Assembly (NCBI GenBank): GCA_951394045.1
Contig: OX595992.1
Coordinates: 1,674,001 to 1,738,000 of the forward strand
Direction: 5' to 3'
DNA: 64,000 bases
Source of the DNA: Nitzschia sp. DOCU1
Lineage: Eukaryota; Bacillariophyta; Bacillariophyceae; Bacillariales; Bacillariaceae
Shown: piece by piece, positions 26,801-36,954 of the stretch
Position numbering within the stretch: the first letter of the stretch is position 1
How the letters are laid out: each line of letters opens with the position of its first letter
Made by a program: the position numbers and the translations under genes
The notes under the pieces: model-generated
What the model saw: the letters and a program-made list of their open reading frames with translations, nothing else
Database searches by the model: none
What the model was told of the DNA's origin: nothing

Positions 26801-28426
26801 TGCCAGGATTCAGCAGCGACAACTTTCTTCATCCATAGCTACTCCTGCGAGACAACCGAACATACTCTTCATTGAAGTAGATTCAGTTTCGATCGCGTAC
26901 GCCAACAGGCATTTGCCCCGGACGCGTTCCTTTCTCAAACGATACCGGCTGAAACGTGACTCGAACGGCCAAGTCGATTGCGTCGACAATTTATGTGCCC
27001 CGGACTTCAATTACTTCGCTCTCAGCGGTCCGAATTCTATTGCAAATCAGGTGCGTCTTGCTCTAGTATACCATCGTCCTTGTCCTACGCCATGCATGGT
27101 TATATTTGATCTGATATCTATGTATAGGTTGCTGCGTTGAGTGGATGCGTCGTGGCGCGATTTCACGCGAATTGTTTCGACACTGAACGAAGCCAGCTGG
27201 ATAAATGCTCTAGCGCAGGGTTGTTCACTAACTTCAACGGCGACTGCGTGAGCTGTCCGAAGGGTTCGTTCCTCTCGGACCCATTGTCAAGCTGTTGGTC
27301 AGAGGACGGAGAGGGGTGCTGCTCATCAGTCTTTCCGAGGTACAATGCGTCTTTCGTTTGCAAGGATCCCACGCGCTACGAGTTTGGTATGCAACTATTC
27401 AGGCGGGGGCCGCGTCGACATGCAACTTATTGCCCGTTAGGCAGCAAAGAGACAAAATTTTGGCTCTCCAATCCATGGATTTTCGAAGTCGCCAAAACAA
27501 ATGGGTACGTGACATTTTTTGGAGATGAATTTTGCTACGAGGGTTCCCCGTTCGTGGCACAGGACAATGTTTTCCCTTTGAAGGCGGATTTCGAGCTCCA
27601 ACGGTTGTATTGCCGCCTACAAGAAAGTCGACAGTACAACTTTTCTGCTAGCGGACCTCGCTTGTGCGCAAGTCAACGAACCGGATCTGGCACCGCGTCC
27701 ATAAACCCGGGTTTTGACCTGATTAACGAGATTTGGCATTCCCCTGAGCTTTTGGACAGTCCGAAATTTGCGTACCTGAATGCCATGGCTGCTCACGACT
27801 ACGATGCCAATTGGATAAAGATGGTTGCCGTTGCGGAAGAGTATGACGTTCAGTTGGAGGCCTTCTTGCGTGCAATGATATCACATGAACGTTTTTCAAA
27901 TACAATCATCGTAATTCGTTCTGATCATGGGTTGCAAGGTACGTCGAAGCAGCCCTTATTATTTTTGAGTTGCAGGCAAGCGGTCTCACGCCACACCGTA
28001 GGTGGCCCGACGACGATGGAATACTCCATGCAGGTCGAGCACAGAGACCCCTGGGCTCAGCTCATTCTGCCCAGGAGCCTGTTAGGCGCTTCCTTGGAGC
28101 CACTCTACGCCAACCAAGGTAGAATTGTCACCGGTCATGATCTTTATCGTACACTCCGGGGCCTGATGGCCTCGGCTGGAAGGGCAGATGGGGCTTTGGA
28201 AGCAACGCCAGCTATACCACGATGGAGTTACAACATTCTCAGCGACAAAGTTCCCAAAACAAGAACATGCGTCGATGCCAAGGTGCCGTTGGAATTTTGT
28301 CCCTGCGAGGAGCAAGTGTACAATCGTCCCCCTTCACTGGGCGTGTGCAATCCTTTCGACGACTATCTGGATATGTTTTGTATCGACCGACGAGAAGTAG
28401 TGCTACCGAGTGTTTTGGAACTGTAG
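23877..28426 (+). CDS. Type II membrane protein with two sulfatase-like (DUF229-type) domains
   Basis: Predicted exons: 23877-25100, 25162-25729, 25819-27050, 27128-27938, 28002-28426, with introns of 61, 89, 77 and 63 bp (all GT-AG, frames join, 1419 aa). An N-terminal signal anchor (LIYLFIFLISLYVTLSGILA) follows basic residues. Residues about 120-410 form an unrecognised domain (GGTFLLHAALEGHDIHAIDFG; FATQGLDLAIPS). Next come two alkaline-phosphatase-superfamily units. Unit 1 has NIVLVLIDPISRPHF, GPNSGKNQAGLYSG and VVTSDHGLHYG. Unit 2 has NILFIEVDSVSIAYAN, GPNSIANQVAALSG and IVIRSDHGLQGGP. In this superfamily the Asp residues and SDHG bind metal, and the Ser/Thr of the GPNS loop sits where sulfatases carry the nucleophile. 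Likely a secretory-pathway or surface enzyme acting on glycans or phosphate/sulfate esters. The exact substrate is unknown. Tail-to-tail with the carrier gene. Confidence 0.8.
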
Positions 28427-28485
28427 CGCAATGTTTGATCAATGCTAGCAATAGCTATGATGATGATAGAGGACAAGAGAAGTCT

Positions 28486-29520
28486 TTATTCTGGCCAAAG
28501 GAACCTGTCGAACATTTTTTTGGTGCTCTCGACGCCTAGAAAGAGTGCAGCATTTGCTGGGAATGCCCTAATAAGTGTCGGGAGAAGCCCACTGTATAGT
28601 CCAGCAATACCACGCTGCCGCGCAATCTTCATGAACTCCGGGAAATAGCTTCCTAAGACTTGGGTGTCGTATCGGGCTTGGACATTCGTCTTCGGTACAT
28701 CGAACGGCTGTTATGGTTCGAAGGACATAACAAGTGAGTTTTGCCACCGCCGTGCCTTTCTTTCGCCCCCGTACGGACTTACCATGGCCATAGCCCAACC
28801 ACACATACCCGCAAGGCCTCCGCTTAGGAAATAATTGAGTTCGTCGGGCATGTTCGGAGTGTATGTTCGGAAGAAATAACACCATAGCTCGTATCCTCCA
28901 AAGAAGCAAGCGTAGAATGGGCCGTCTCGCATTAGTTGAGCATCGAATCCTACGAAAAGTGACCGAATACCCTGCCTCTTTATCATGGTTCGTAAAATTT
29001 CTTGCGAAGAAGTATTTCCGATTTCGACTTGTGTTTTGGCCTTAATGATTTCGCTCGGCAAGAGAACGGTCGCCGAGCAACACCCCGTAATGCCGCCCAT
29101 CAAAAATGGTTTTAGTAAGCTCGGTGGACCATCCTGATTGAATTCTGCTGGATCGTCCGGAAATGCTCGCTTCAGAGCTTCGTTGATTCCAAATGCCATG
29201 CAATTTTCCAAAACCATCCCTCCTGCAGTCGGGACCGCCCCTTTCCACAAAGCTGCTACCCCCTCCGCTCTGACAATCTTCAAAGTCGATGAAACCACTC
29301 CACTAAATTCATCTGGCCTTGTTTGCATCCTTACTTTCACTGTGTCGAATGGTTGACCCTCGAAAACGAGAACGATGGAACATGAGGAACAACGACGACA
29401 ACCACGGCATTCGTGCGTCAATTTCCTTACCGTATAGCAGCATGCGACTGATCCAATACTCGCAGAGAACAAGTCTCTGGAAATGGAACGCGTGTTCAAT
29501 ACTTCGTTGGGCATGCTCAT
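28486..29520 (-). CDS. Mitochondrial carrier family protein (SLC25-type)
   Basis: Predicted exons 29520-29431, 29358-28783 and 28707-28486 (introns 72 and 75 bp with GTAAGG and GTAAGT donors). All joins are in phase and give 295 aa, the usual family length. Three tandem repeats are visible: repeat 1 GQPFDTVKVRMQ, repeat 2 LLPSEIIKAKTQ (PxExxK variant) and repeat 3 PFDVPKTNVQ. Each carries a version of the Px[DE]xx[KR] signature that forms the inner salt-bridge gate. Repeat 2/3 segments GGITGCCSATVLLP and GGLAGMCGWAMAM match the even helices. The overall pattern is closest to amino-acid/carnitine-ornithine type carriers, but the substrate cannot be assigned. It would sit in the mitochondrial inner membrane. 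Convergent with the sulfatase-like gene, with 59 bp between the stop codons. Confidence 0.9.
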
Positions 29521-29779
29521 GTGGGGAATGGGCTTCTTCTGCTATATACGACTATGTGAAATGTGTGCCGAGGTTGTCGGAATGGAAGAAATGGAGGGAG
29601 AGGAGAGGCGAAGGTTGATAAGTGCGGTTTTCGCCACGACATTTTCCATTGGCACCCTTTGCTTTTTGCTGGATGGGCATCTCGGTCTTTTGGCGCGACG
29701 GGCGTCCGACGCACATAAAAGTATGTATGCATGTGTCTATAATACATATATACAGTGCTGGGTGAAATGGCTTGAATGA

Positions 29780-31918
29780 GCCAATTCGTGTCGTGTCTTC
29801 CCTAGCTTCTTGAACTGCAGAATTAAGTTCAGGGCCAATCTCATCACAGTTGTAGCCATGGATCTTGGCAGGCATTTTGGTGCTATCAAATTCCTGGGCC
29901 TCTCCAGACGGCATCACCATCTCTGGAGGTATGTTGTGGAGCAGGATCTTGGCGGGCATGATCTTGGTTTCTTCAACAGACATGTAATCATCGTCTAGGT
30001 TGTTGGAGATGTCATTACCATCAACAGCACCTTTGAGGGAACAGAGGTTGTCAGTCCTCTTGGGTGTGAGGGCATTTCTCAACTTGACCATCATCATCAT
30101 CATCTTCGTCTGCTTGTAAAGTCGATACATGACAGGTTGTTCATTGTGCATCTCAGAGTCTTCAAAAGATTGGTATTGGTGGTGCATCTTGGTACGCATC
30201 TTTGAATTTTCAATGTCACAATTGCATTTTTTGTCGTTGAACTTGTTCTGATCATATGCCCCTTTGCCAGCCATGTGATGGCCTCTCTCTTGAATCAACT
30301 GACATGTTTCAACTTGACGGTTGTCACCGTTGTCATTGAACATCGTACAGTCGTGACCATCACTATCAGAAGACTTGCAGATGTCCCTGACATTGGAATT
30401 CTCCATGGCATGTCACGTGAAGTCAGTAGAAGGTTTGAGCTCCACAGGCATCTTGGAGTTGTCGTCCTTGAGTAGTCGATCCTGTATTACTCTGTTCGCT
30501 TCACTTCTTAGACTCAATTTGGGCCTGGAGTGCGTTTTGTAGTATCCATCCACTGATTCTTTGCCTTCACTGAAATGTTCTGATTGTTGTGGATCCATAC
30601 CTGCCCTGATGACTAGGACCAAGGCATAATCATCGTATGCATCCCATCACTATCTCTGTCACTGTCGACTACCATGTCTTCATTAGTTTCTTGAACTGTG
30701 GCACTGTGATCAGGGCCATTCTCATCTTCAGGCAATTCCTCCAAAGGGGCAGTGACTTGGACCAGGGCATAATCCTTGTATGCATTCCCATCACTATCAC
30801 TGTTGACTACTGTGTCTTCATTAGTTTCCTAAACTGTGGCACTGCGATCAGGGCCATTCTCAACAAAGTTAGAGCCATTGACATGATCCTTGTATACATT
30901 ACCATCATTATCACTTTCCTCCTCCATGTTGGCATTTGGGAGTGGCACCATCATCTTGTGGGGGTTCTTGGTGAACATCTTGATGGCAATGTCCCTTCTT
31001 TCTTGAGCAGTTGTGGTGGCACAGCATTTTGTTCTTGAAAAGTCTTCTTGAATGCACTTTCTTATCTTGGAAAGATCTTCTTCCTTCCAGACATTACTGT
31101 TGCTGCACGTCAGAAATTTCCAACCAGATTGCTTGATTTCCTCAATGATTTTGTCAACCAACTTGTTTTTATGACTTGCATTGGACTGGACGTATTCGGC
31201 AAGTTTGGCCTTGATCAGACTCTGAAGATGAATTCTACCTGGGGGGTAAGTAAGATTTTGTACAAGACAGCTGCCCCATAAAACATCTACATCAGTAGCT
31301 TGTACTGATGAAGACGTTCTTCCATATAGTAAAATTCCCCACCATTTCCTTACAAACTGCCAATGGTAAAGTCTTCTTCCAATCCCACCAATCTTTTTTC
31401 ATTTGCCAAGTGCAAAACACAAAGAAAGTAAAATGATATAGTTACATTGCCTTGGCTTTGAGTTGTTTGCATTTCACGCACTGTATCTTCCTGAAAGGAC
31501 AACAAGGGAGGAGGAGCATCTTGGTTGACTTCCGTAGTAGGAGAGGTTGTGGAAGGCTCTGGATCTAAAGTCTTCTCTTCGTCGTCCATGAGTTCCTCTG
31601 TTTCTTCACCAGCAACGGATGATTGTCATCGTCCATGATGAGTTCCTCTGTTTCTTCATCAATAGCCGATGATTGTTGACGTGCCTCCTAGGTTTGCTCA
31701 AGTTCATCCCAAAGATCCTTGTTGAGATGCTTGACATGACCTTTCTTGCAACCGTAGCATATCCAACGCTGACAATTCACCTTGCGCACTCCCTCCAACT
31801 CTGGTACAACAAAGTCTCCAACTTTGTCATTGTTGTTGACTCCAAAGGCAAATCCAAAACCATCATCATTATCATCCATAGGACTGGTCATTGCCAATAA
31901 TTGTATTGTTGTTGCCAA
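29780..31918 (-). pseudogene. Decayed DUF6824-like (DVLxG...PG) domain gene
   Basis: On the minus strand a DUF6824-like domain reads DVDVLWGSCLVQNLTYPPG, then RIHLQSLIKAKLAEYVQS, KIIEEIKQSGWKFLT and KEEDLSKIRKCIQEDF (about 31290-31030). Upstream pieces (31918-31688 and 31589-31446) are Cys-bearing and acidic. A 53-bp intron (31445-31393) is plausible. Downstream lies a tail of acidic repeats (ENGPDRSATV, ENGPDHSATVQETNED, EIGPELNSAVQEARED). In-frame stops occur at 31688-31690 (TAG), 30829-30831 (TAG where the sister repeat has CAA) and 30413-30415 (TGA), with a frameshift near 30630. Such proteins are numerous in diatoms and their role is unknown. The multiple breaks make this copy a pseudogene. 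Its 3' end is uncertain. Confidence 0.65.
31570..31680. repeat. Direct repeat, unit about 50 bp
   Basis: CATGAGTTCCTCTGTTTCTT followed by CAcCAgcaacgGATGATTGT occurs at about 31588 and again at about 31637 (CATGATGAGTTCC... ATAGCCGATGATTGTT). It duplicates part of the decayed DUF6824 gene. Confidence 0.7.
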
Positions 31919-32220
31919 GAAAAAACTTGGGACTTTCCGATTGCGTTGTCATATCAGCACACCCAATGGACACGATAAGGCCCATAGGAGTTGTACATAC
32001 ATGGGCTTTGTACGTACGTGGGCTTTGTACTGAATCTACGGAGTTGCATATACGGCTCTTTCTGTACTTCAAGTTAAAACTGTAGAATCCTACAAAGCCG
32101 GTACTTGACTTCAAAAAATGAGCCTGCCCACCCCAAATTTTTGTTTCCCGCCCAAATTATTGGCGGCTTTTGCTAGCTACAGACAATGACTCTCTACCCT
32201 CAATAGAAGCTGTCGTTCCA

Positions 32221-32301
32221 GGAGATTCGTGGCCCTTAAGGTTTCTATGCCATCTGAAAGTACCTAAGAAGGCATAGAAACCTTAAGGGCCACAAATCTC
32301 C
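32221..32301. repeat. 81-bp hairpin with 31-bp arms
   Basis: The left arm 32221-32251 (GGAGATTCGTGGCCCTTAAG...) and right arm 32271-32301 pair over 31 bp with a single mismatch. The loop is 19 bp (32252-32270). The size and near-perfect pairing fit a MITE foldback or a small-RNA precursor. Confidence 0.9.
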
Positions 32302-32358
32302 AAGGTCCGCAATGGTGAAATCTGCAGCAGCAGAAAGTACGGATAGATTATTACGTGG

Positions 32359-32405
32359 TAAGTGAGTCGACTGAGTCTAAAAGCTGATTAGACTCACTCG
32401 ACTTA
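32359..32405. repeat. Imperfect hairpin
   Basis: TAAGTGAGTCGACTGAGTCTA (32359-32379) against TAGACTCACTCGACTTA (32389-32405). The arms pair if 4 bp are bulged and one mismatch is allowed. Confidence 0.6.
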
Positions 32406-33371
32406 TTTCTAAGTGGCCGATATCGCTCCGGCGAGCAAAGCAACTGGTCCTCTTTGGTCACCAAGGTATGCCTTGATATCATTATGATGTTGTTGCGTTA
32501 CTAAGGGGATAAACACCATGGCCGACATGGACTCTAATCGTCCTCAACGTTGCCCTGGTGCCGCCATCGTCAAAAATATCGGGCGGTGCTTACGCAATGA
32601 AATTTTTATTGTACTGAGGCTACGTAGCCTACACAAATTACCCCGCAATTCGAAAGAGCTGTACCTTGCTTTTTTTGAGGTACCAACATAGTATTGTCGA
32701 TGAAAATGGCACGCTCAGTCACGCATAGGATGATAGTTAATTAACGGCACAGAATCCCAAAGAGAAAATTATGCTCTGGCACCTTGTCCTCGAGTAGTTT
32801 TTGTTACTGTGTATGATACTACTGGCGAGAGAAACTGCTTCTTGGTTCGAGCATCACAGCGGAACCAAAATCACGTCAGAATACGGAATCTTTGATTTTT
32901 TTCTTTTCTAGTGGACCATGTCATCGGGCCAATGGATGCAAACACGTGAGCATATCGATACAAAAGTCGAGTTTCTCAATTGCTTGTTCTTGGATATAAG
33001 GTCGCATGTAGATGACCCCCCTTGAGCATCTCGCTCGCCGTGATAGTCTAGCAACAGTGCCCTGACGTCTCTGTCATGACCTTCAAAGTGACGCGGGCTG
33101 GGCTACTCGTGTGGACGTCTGCATTTATCGTGCCGGCGTCTGGTCTCCAGCTCGGCCTGCTCACGATTAACACTGACGTGCGGGACTGAGCGATGGATGG
33201 CAGGATTGATTCATTCACGTGAGGATCGAAGGTGGAGGAGGGACGAGAGCGAGACCCCCGAGATGCCACTATCAACACACGACGGAGGACCCTCTCACCG
33301 ATACATTAGAAAATCCAAGTTCCTGCAATACTCGAAGTGGCACAGCCGACATCTGGAAAAGGACCTAAGCG

Positions 33372-34523
33372 ATGAGCGATGGAGAGTCCTCCTCTGACGG
33401 GGAGCCGATGCTAAGCAGTCCCGACCCTTCAGACGACGAGAATGACCGCGGAGACGACGTCTTCAAATTCACAGCTCGAAAGTTCCAGAGAACCAGCGAG
33501 ACGGACGCTCCGACGCCGACAGTGAAACGAAGAGGTCACCACACGGGTAGGGACAAGGTGGAGGAGCGATTGAATCTGATAGAACGCAAAGAAAAAGCGC
33601 GCCTGGACAAGATCAGAGGCCGCAACCAAAATCGCGCGGGTGACATATCCTCCGATGAAGACGAGGACAAGAACAAGAAGAGCTCTTGCTCAGACGTCAT
33701 TGAGATCATCGACCACCCGCCTGTCAAAGAAACGACCATCGCTCTGGATAGCGACGATGACTCTGACGACGACGACGCAAAACTATCATACAACAACTTA
33801 AACCACGCCTCGAAGGACGTCCTTGAAGCGCTGAAACGTTCGCAGATGGCGACAAATCGCCTAAAGCAAGCTCAAGCCTATCATGCCGAGGACGTACATG
33901 TTCCAGTGGAAGAAATCGACATCGATGCTATAACCAGGAAACGACCCGCGGCGGCCCAACCAGCTACTCTACCAAAACCTACCAATCTAGGCAAGGCACT
34001 GCATCTTACCTGTCGTTGCCAACTCAAAGTCAACGGAAATAAACAACCCACGCAAGAAAAAACTCTGAGTATTTATCAAAACCAGACGCTCGCTTTGCTC
34101 AAAGGAAAGATCATAGCCGCGTATTCGTTGCCACTAACTGCCCGCGTCACAATCACATTTGATGGTATGAGTTTGGATGAATCTCGGACGGCAGTATCTT
34201 ATGGCATTGAAGATGAAGATATGATCGACGTTACAGCGAGCGTCATTGCCATGCCTCAGGCAGGCACTACGACTGCCCCGCCGTCGGGACCAAAGCTCAA
34301 CTTGATACTTCGGGCAAGGGTCGGCAAGAATGTAAAGGAGACAGCCTTGACACTGGGGGGAAATGATATACTGCAAAGTCTGTTGGATAACTACAGGAAG
34401 AAGGAAAAATTCCAAGGGAAATGCTTCTTTAGCTTTGACGGGGAAACCATGGATTTGAAGCGGACGCCGGTCAGTTACGACATGGATGACGGAGATTTAA
34501 TTGATGTCGTCGAAGTAAAGTAG
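33372..34523 (+). CDS. Rad60/NIP45-like protein with two SUMO-like domains
   Basis: 383 aa, no intron, start ATG 33372 in an acidic Ser/Asp-rich N-terminus. Several acidic and lysine-rich stretches (SSDEDEDKNKKSS; DSDDDSDDDDAK) precede two ubiquitin-fold units at about residues 210-290 and 305-383. Each ends in the SUMO-like pattern FDGxxxxxxxTxxxYxxxDxDxIDV (YGIEDEDMIDVTASV and YDMDDGDLIDVVEVK). Two C-terminal SUMO-like domains behind an acidic disordered N-terminus is the layout of the RENi family (Rad60, Esc2, NIP45). That family works with SUMO pathway enzymes in genome stability. There is no C-terminal GG for conjugation, as expected for this family. Nuclear location is inferred. Confidence 0.8.
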   Translation: MSDGESSSDGEPMLSSPDPSDDENDRGDDVFKFTARKFQRTSETDAPTPTVKRRGHHTGRDKVEERLNLIERKEKARLDKIRGRNQNRAGDISSDEDEDKNKKSSCSDVIEIIDHPPVKETTIALDSDDDSDDDDAKLSYNNLNHASKDVLEALKRSQMATNRLKQAQAYHAEDVHVPVEEIDIDAITRKRPAAAQPATLPKPTNLGKALHLTCRCQLKVNGNKQPTQEKTLSIYQNQTLALLKGKIIAAYSLPLTARVTITFDGMSLDESRTAVSYGIEDEDMIDVTASVIAMPQAGTTTAPPSGPKLNLILRARVGKNVKETALTLGGNDILQSLLDNYRKKEKFQGKCFFSFDGETMDLKRTPVSYDMDDGDLIDVVEVK

Positions 34524-34639
34524 ACCTTCGGCATTTGAAGTGTCGACGATGCAAAAAAGGCGGAATTGGATGCCAAAAGGCTACGTCAAGAGCACCACAG
34601 ACTTGCTGGCCACAACTTTGTGGTCGCAGCCCGCATGCA

Positions 34640-35531
34640 ATCGAGAGAATAAACCTTGATAGTATTGGCGAAGTCAGCTTGCCAATATCATCCGGTAAGC
34701 TCACAATCACATTATTGTCCAGATTCAATTCCGTGAGAGCCACCAAGTTTGCAATTTCTGTGGGAACAGCTGCTAGTTCATTGGAGGACAGGTCAAGCTT
34801 TTCGAGTTTCGTCAGTTTGGGAGAGAGGATTGGCCGGGGGACATTGGATAGAAAATTGTCGTTTAGTTTGAGTTGTTTCAGACCTGTAGGAAGTTCCCGT
34901 GGAAATGGTTGTTCTATTGAGGTTTTATTCTCCCACACCACATATTTGCCGAGCAAATTACCCCCTAGGGAAAGATTCTGCAGCTTGGAAAGTTTTGCAA
35001 TCGGCATACCTAAATCGGTAGCATTCTGGCCGGCGAATGTATCCTGTTGTTGCGTAGATTGAGTTCCTCTAGATTTTGCCAATGTTCAAGTTCTCGTGTT
35101 GCTAGCCTGTCGACAGCAGGGTCCTGTCCGATAAGATAGAATTCCCGTCGAGTCGAATCCTTACCAGTCTTGGCAAATGAGGCAGGTCGATGACAGAGAA
35201 CCTGTTCCTTCCTAGGTCTAGCGAGGTCAGATTGCTGCCTTGCAACCCCCTGACCAATGACTATATTCCCGATGGCACAGTCTCGTAGTATCAATGACCT
35301 GAGACTGTTGAGACTTCTCAAGGCGCTCGATATTACTGTCATCCCATTGTCTTGAATGTAATTTCTTCTCAGGTTGACGACTTGGATTTGTCTCATGCCT
35401 GGTAAGATTTCTGTGAAAATTCGTGGTCCCCAGGCCCCGACGTTGCCATTGTCTAGGTTGAGTTCGACTGCGTTCGGTACCGCTTGTAATGAAGCTTTGT
35501 TGTAAACCCTGACCATGCCCACACTATGCAC
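34640..35531 (-). pseudogene. Leucine-rich repeat protein, frame-broken
   Basis: LRR units are readable across three frames: AVELNLDNGNVGAWG, IQVVNLRRNYIQDNG and LRSLILRDCAIGNIV in the first frame; LTSLDLGRNRF and LVRIRLDGNSI in the second; LEELNLRNNRI back in the first; then LQNLSLGGNLL, LKQLKLNDNFL, LEKLDLSSNEL and LTELNLDNNVI in a third. The first break coincides with a run of five G (about 35259-35263). The others lie near 35110-35150 and 35025-35060. No intron phase repairs them. The result is either a pseudogene or assembly indels. The 3' end is unclear and approaches the end of the SUMO-domain gene. Confidence 0.7.
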
Positions 35532-35658
35532 CTGTAGTCCGTTCTCATCGGATGATGCCTAAACCGGAGGTCATGGCGCTGACCTGGCGTCTAGTATACT
35601 TAGGTGATTGTAGTGCAAACAGGTATCTAACACGGTGAAATGGCAAGGAACTACTAAG

Positions 35659-36867
35659 CTAAGGTATGCCATCCAACTGCCAATGTCTACGTTTCGAACC
35701 CAACCACGACAAGGATTGAATCCTGGTCAAGGCTTCGACCGGCTTTGCAACAAGGACAACTTCATCGATTTTCAGTGCTTGCCAAGTAGCAGTAGCAGGC
35801 AATGAAAGTTCAACCGACACGTCATTCCAAGAGGCCGGGGCAACAACGGCGAGATCGGCAGCGTATTGGCTAAACATTTGTATGATCTTATCAGCTTGAG
35901 CTTTCCCAGTAGCAATCTTTTCTGCCGAAATTGAAGATACGATGGACACAAAGCTACCCATTGCTATCCTAAATTTCTGGACCGCTGCCTCTGAGGGAGC
36001 CAATAGAATCACACGAGGGCGCACAACAAATACCGAGGAGATGCCGGTGAAGCTACCAAGATCAGGTGAATCGTACCAATAACCACAAGCTGGAGTCTGC
36101 AGCGGCCCATATACCCCACAATCCGTGATGACAATTGATCTTGTCGGCTCACCGTGCGAGGTGCCATACTTTTCCACAGCATCCATCACTTCAAATCCAG
36201 ACAAAATTTCTCCAAATATGACATGTTTGGCATCGCACTGAGGTGCTTTGTCAAAAGTCAGAAAGAACTGCGAGCTATTGGAATTCTTCCCCGAATTTCC
36301 CATGCTTAAAATTCCTCGGCGGTCATGTTTCTGCTGGAGACCAGCTCGTTCGTCCTTGAATTTCTTTCCGAACACAGATTCACCGCCTGACCCATTGTTG
36401 AACACAAAATCACCCCCTTGCATAACAAAACCAGGTACGACACGGTGAATGCTTGAATTTCGAAAGGTCAACGGTTTGCCAGATTCACCGAGGGGCGCTG
36501 GTTTCGGCTTGCCAGTTTCTCCTGGGAGAAGGGATCCATTGCCGCAGAGCGTCGCGAAATTCTCACATGCCAACGGAGCAATATCCCAAAACAAACGCAA
36601 GATCATTCGGTTTCCAGAGGCGGGTGGTTTGGTGACAATACCCCCGCATTCCCTGTGTTTCGAACTCCACTCATGGTCGGTTTCAATTAGGTCTTGTATT
36701 CGAGATACCTCGGATCCTCCGAGCGCCAGCAAATTCGACGAAGAAAAACCATAACGCGAATCTGTAGCATTCACAAAGGCAGCGGCAGTTGCCAACTTGG
36801 CCCGATGTTGATCGATGTCCACGTCCAGAAAGCAATAGCCACTTGTATCCGCGTTGAACCGAGACAT
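35659..36867 (-). CDS. Cyclophilin-type peptidyl-prolyl isomerase with extra C-terminal domain
   Basis: Start taken at ATG 36867 (MSRFNADTSGYCFLDVDID). The frame is open to 36954, but that extra part looks non-coding. About 90 N-terminal residues precede the cyclophilin domain (about 100-285): ENFATLCGNGS, SIHRVVPGFVMQGGDF with the catalytic Arg, GGESVFGKKFKDE, LSMGNSGKNSNSSQFFLTF with the substrate-binding Gln-Phe-Phe, and KHVIFGEI. An insertion of about 15 residues (LLPGETGKPKPAPLGESGKP) sits between LCGNGS and the substrate loop. Beyond the domain are about 130 residues of unknown type (VVRPRVILLAPSEAAVQKF...). The enzyme speeds prolyl bond isomerisation in protein folding. The added domains suggest a specialised partner. 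Confidence 0.88.
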   Translation of the reverse strand: MSRFNADTSGYCFLDVDIDQHRAKLATAAAFVNATDSRYGFSSSNLLALGGSEVSRIQDLIETDHEWSSKHRECGGIVTKPPASGNRMILRLFWDIAPLACENFATLCGNGSLLPGETGKPKPAPLGESGKPLTFRNSSIHRVVPGFVMQGGDFVFNNGSGGESVFGKKFKDERAGLQQKHDRRGILSMGNSGKNSNSSQFFLTFDKAPQCDAKHVIFGEILSGFEVMDAVEKYGTSHGEPTRSIVITDCGVYGPLQTPACGYWYDSPDLGSFTGISSVFVVRPRVILLAPSEAAVQKFRIAMGSFVSIVSSISAEKIATGKAQADKIIQMFSQYAADLAVVAPASWNDVSVELSLPATATWQALKIDEVVLVAKPVEALTRIQSLSWLGSKRRHWQLDGIP

Positions 36868-36954
36868 ATTGGTCAGATCCAGAAGAACTCTGCTGGCTGT
36901 ATGGATTGTAGAAGCACACGTACTCCCAGGATTATACCGAGAGTAATATATCAA

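Larger units (their letters stand above)
31919..33371. other. Gene-free stretch with two hairpins
   Basis: No gene seen on either strand. It contains a long hairpin (32221-32301), an imperfect hairpin (32359-32405) and short GGGCTTTGTACGTAC direct repeats near 32000-32030. The right end is the 5' flank of the SUMO-domain gene. Confidence 0.55.

Noticed and set aside
29483..29779. Plus-strand ORF of 98 aa with hydrophobic stretches
   Set aside because: Lies antisense over the start of the mitochondrial carrier gene. No family features or splice support.
30637..31038. 133-aa plus-strand ORF with internal repeats
   Set aside because: The repeats are the antisense of the acidic repeats of the decayed DUF6824-like gene.
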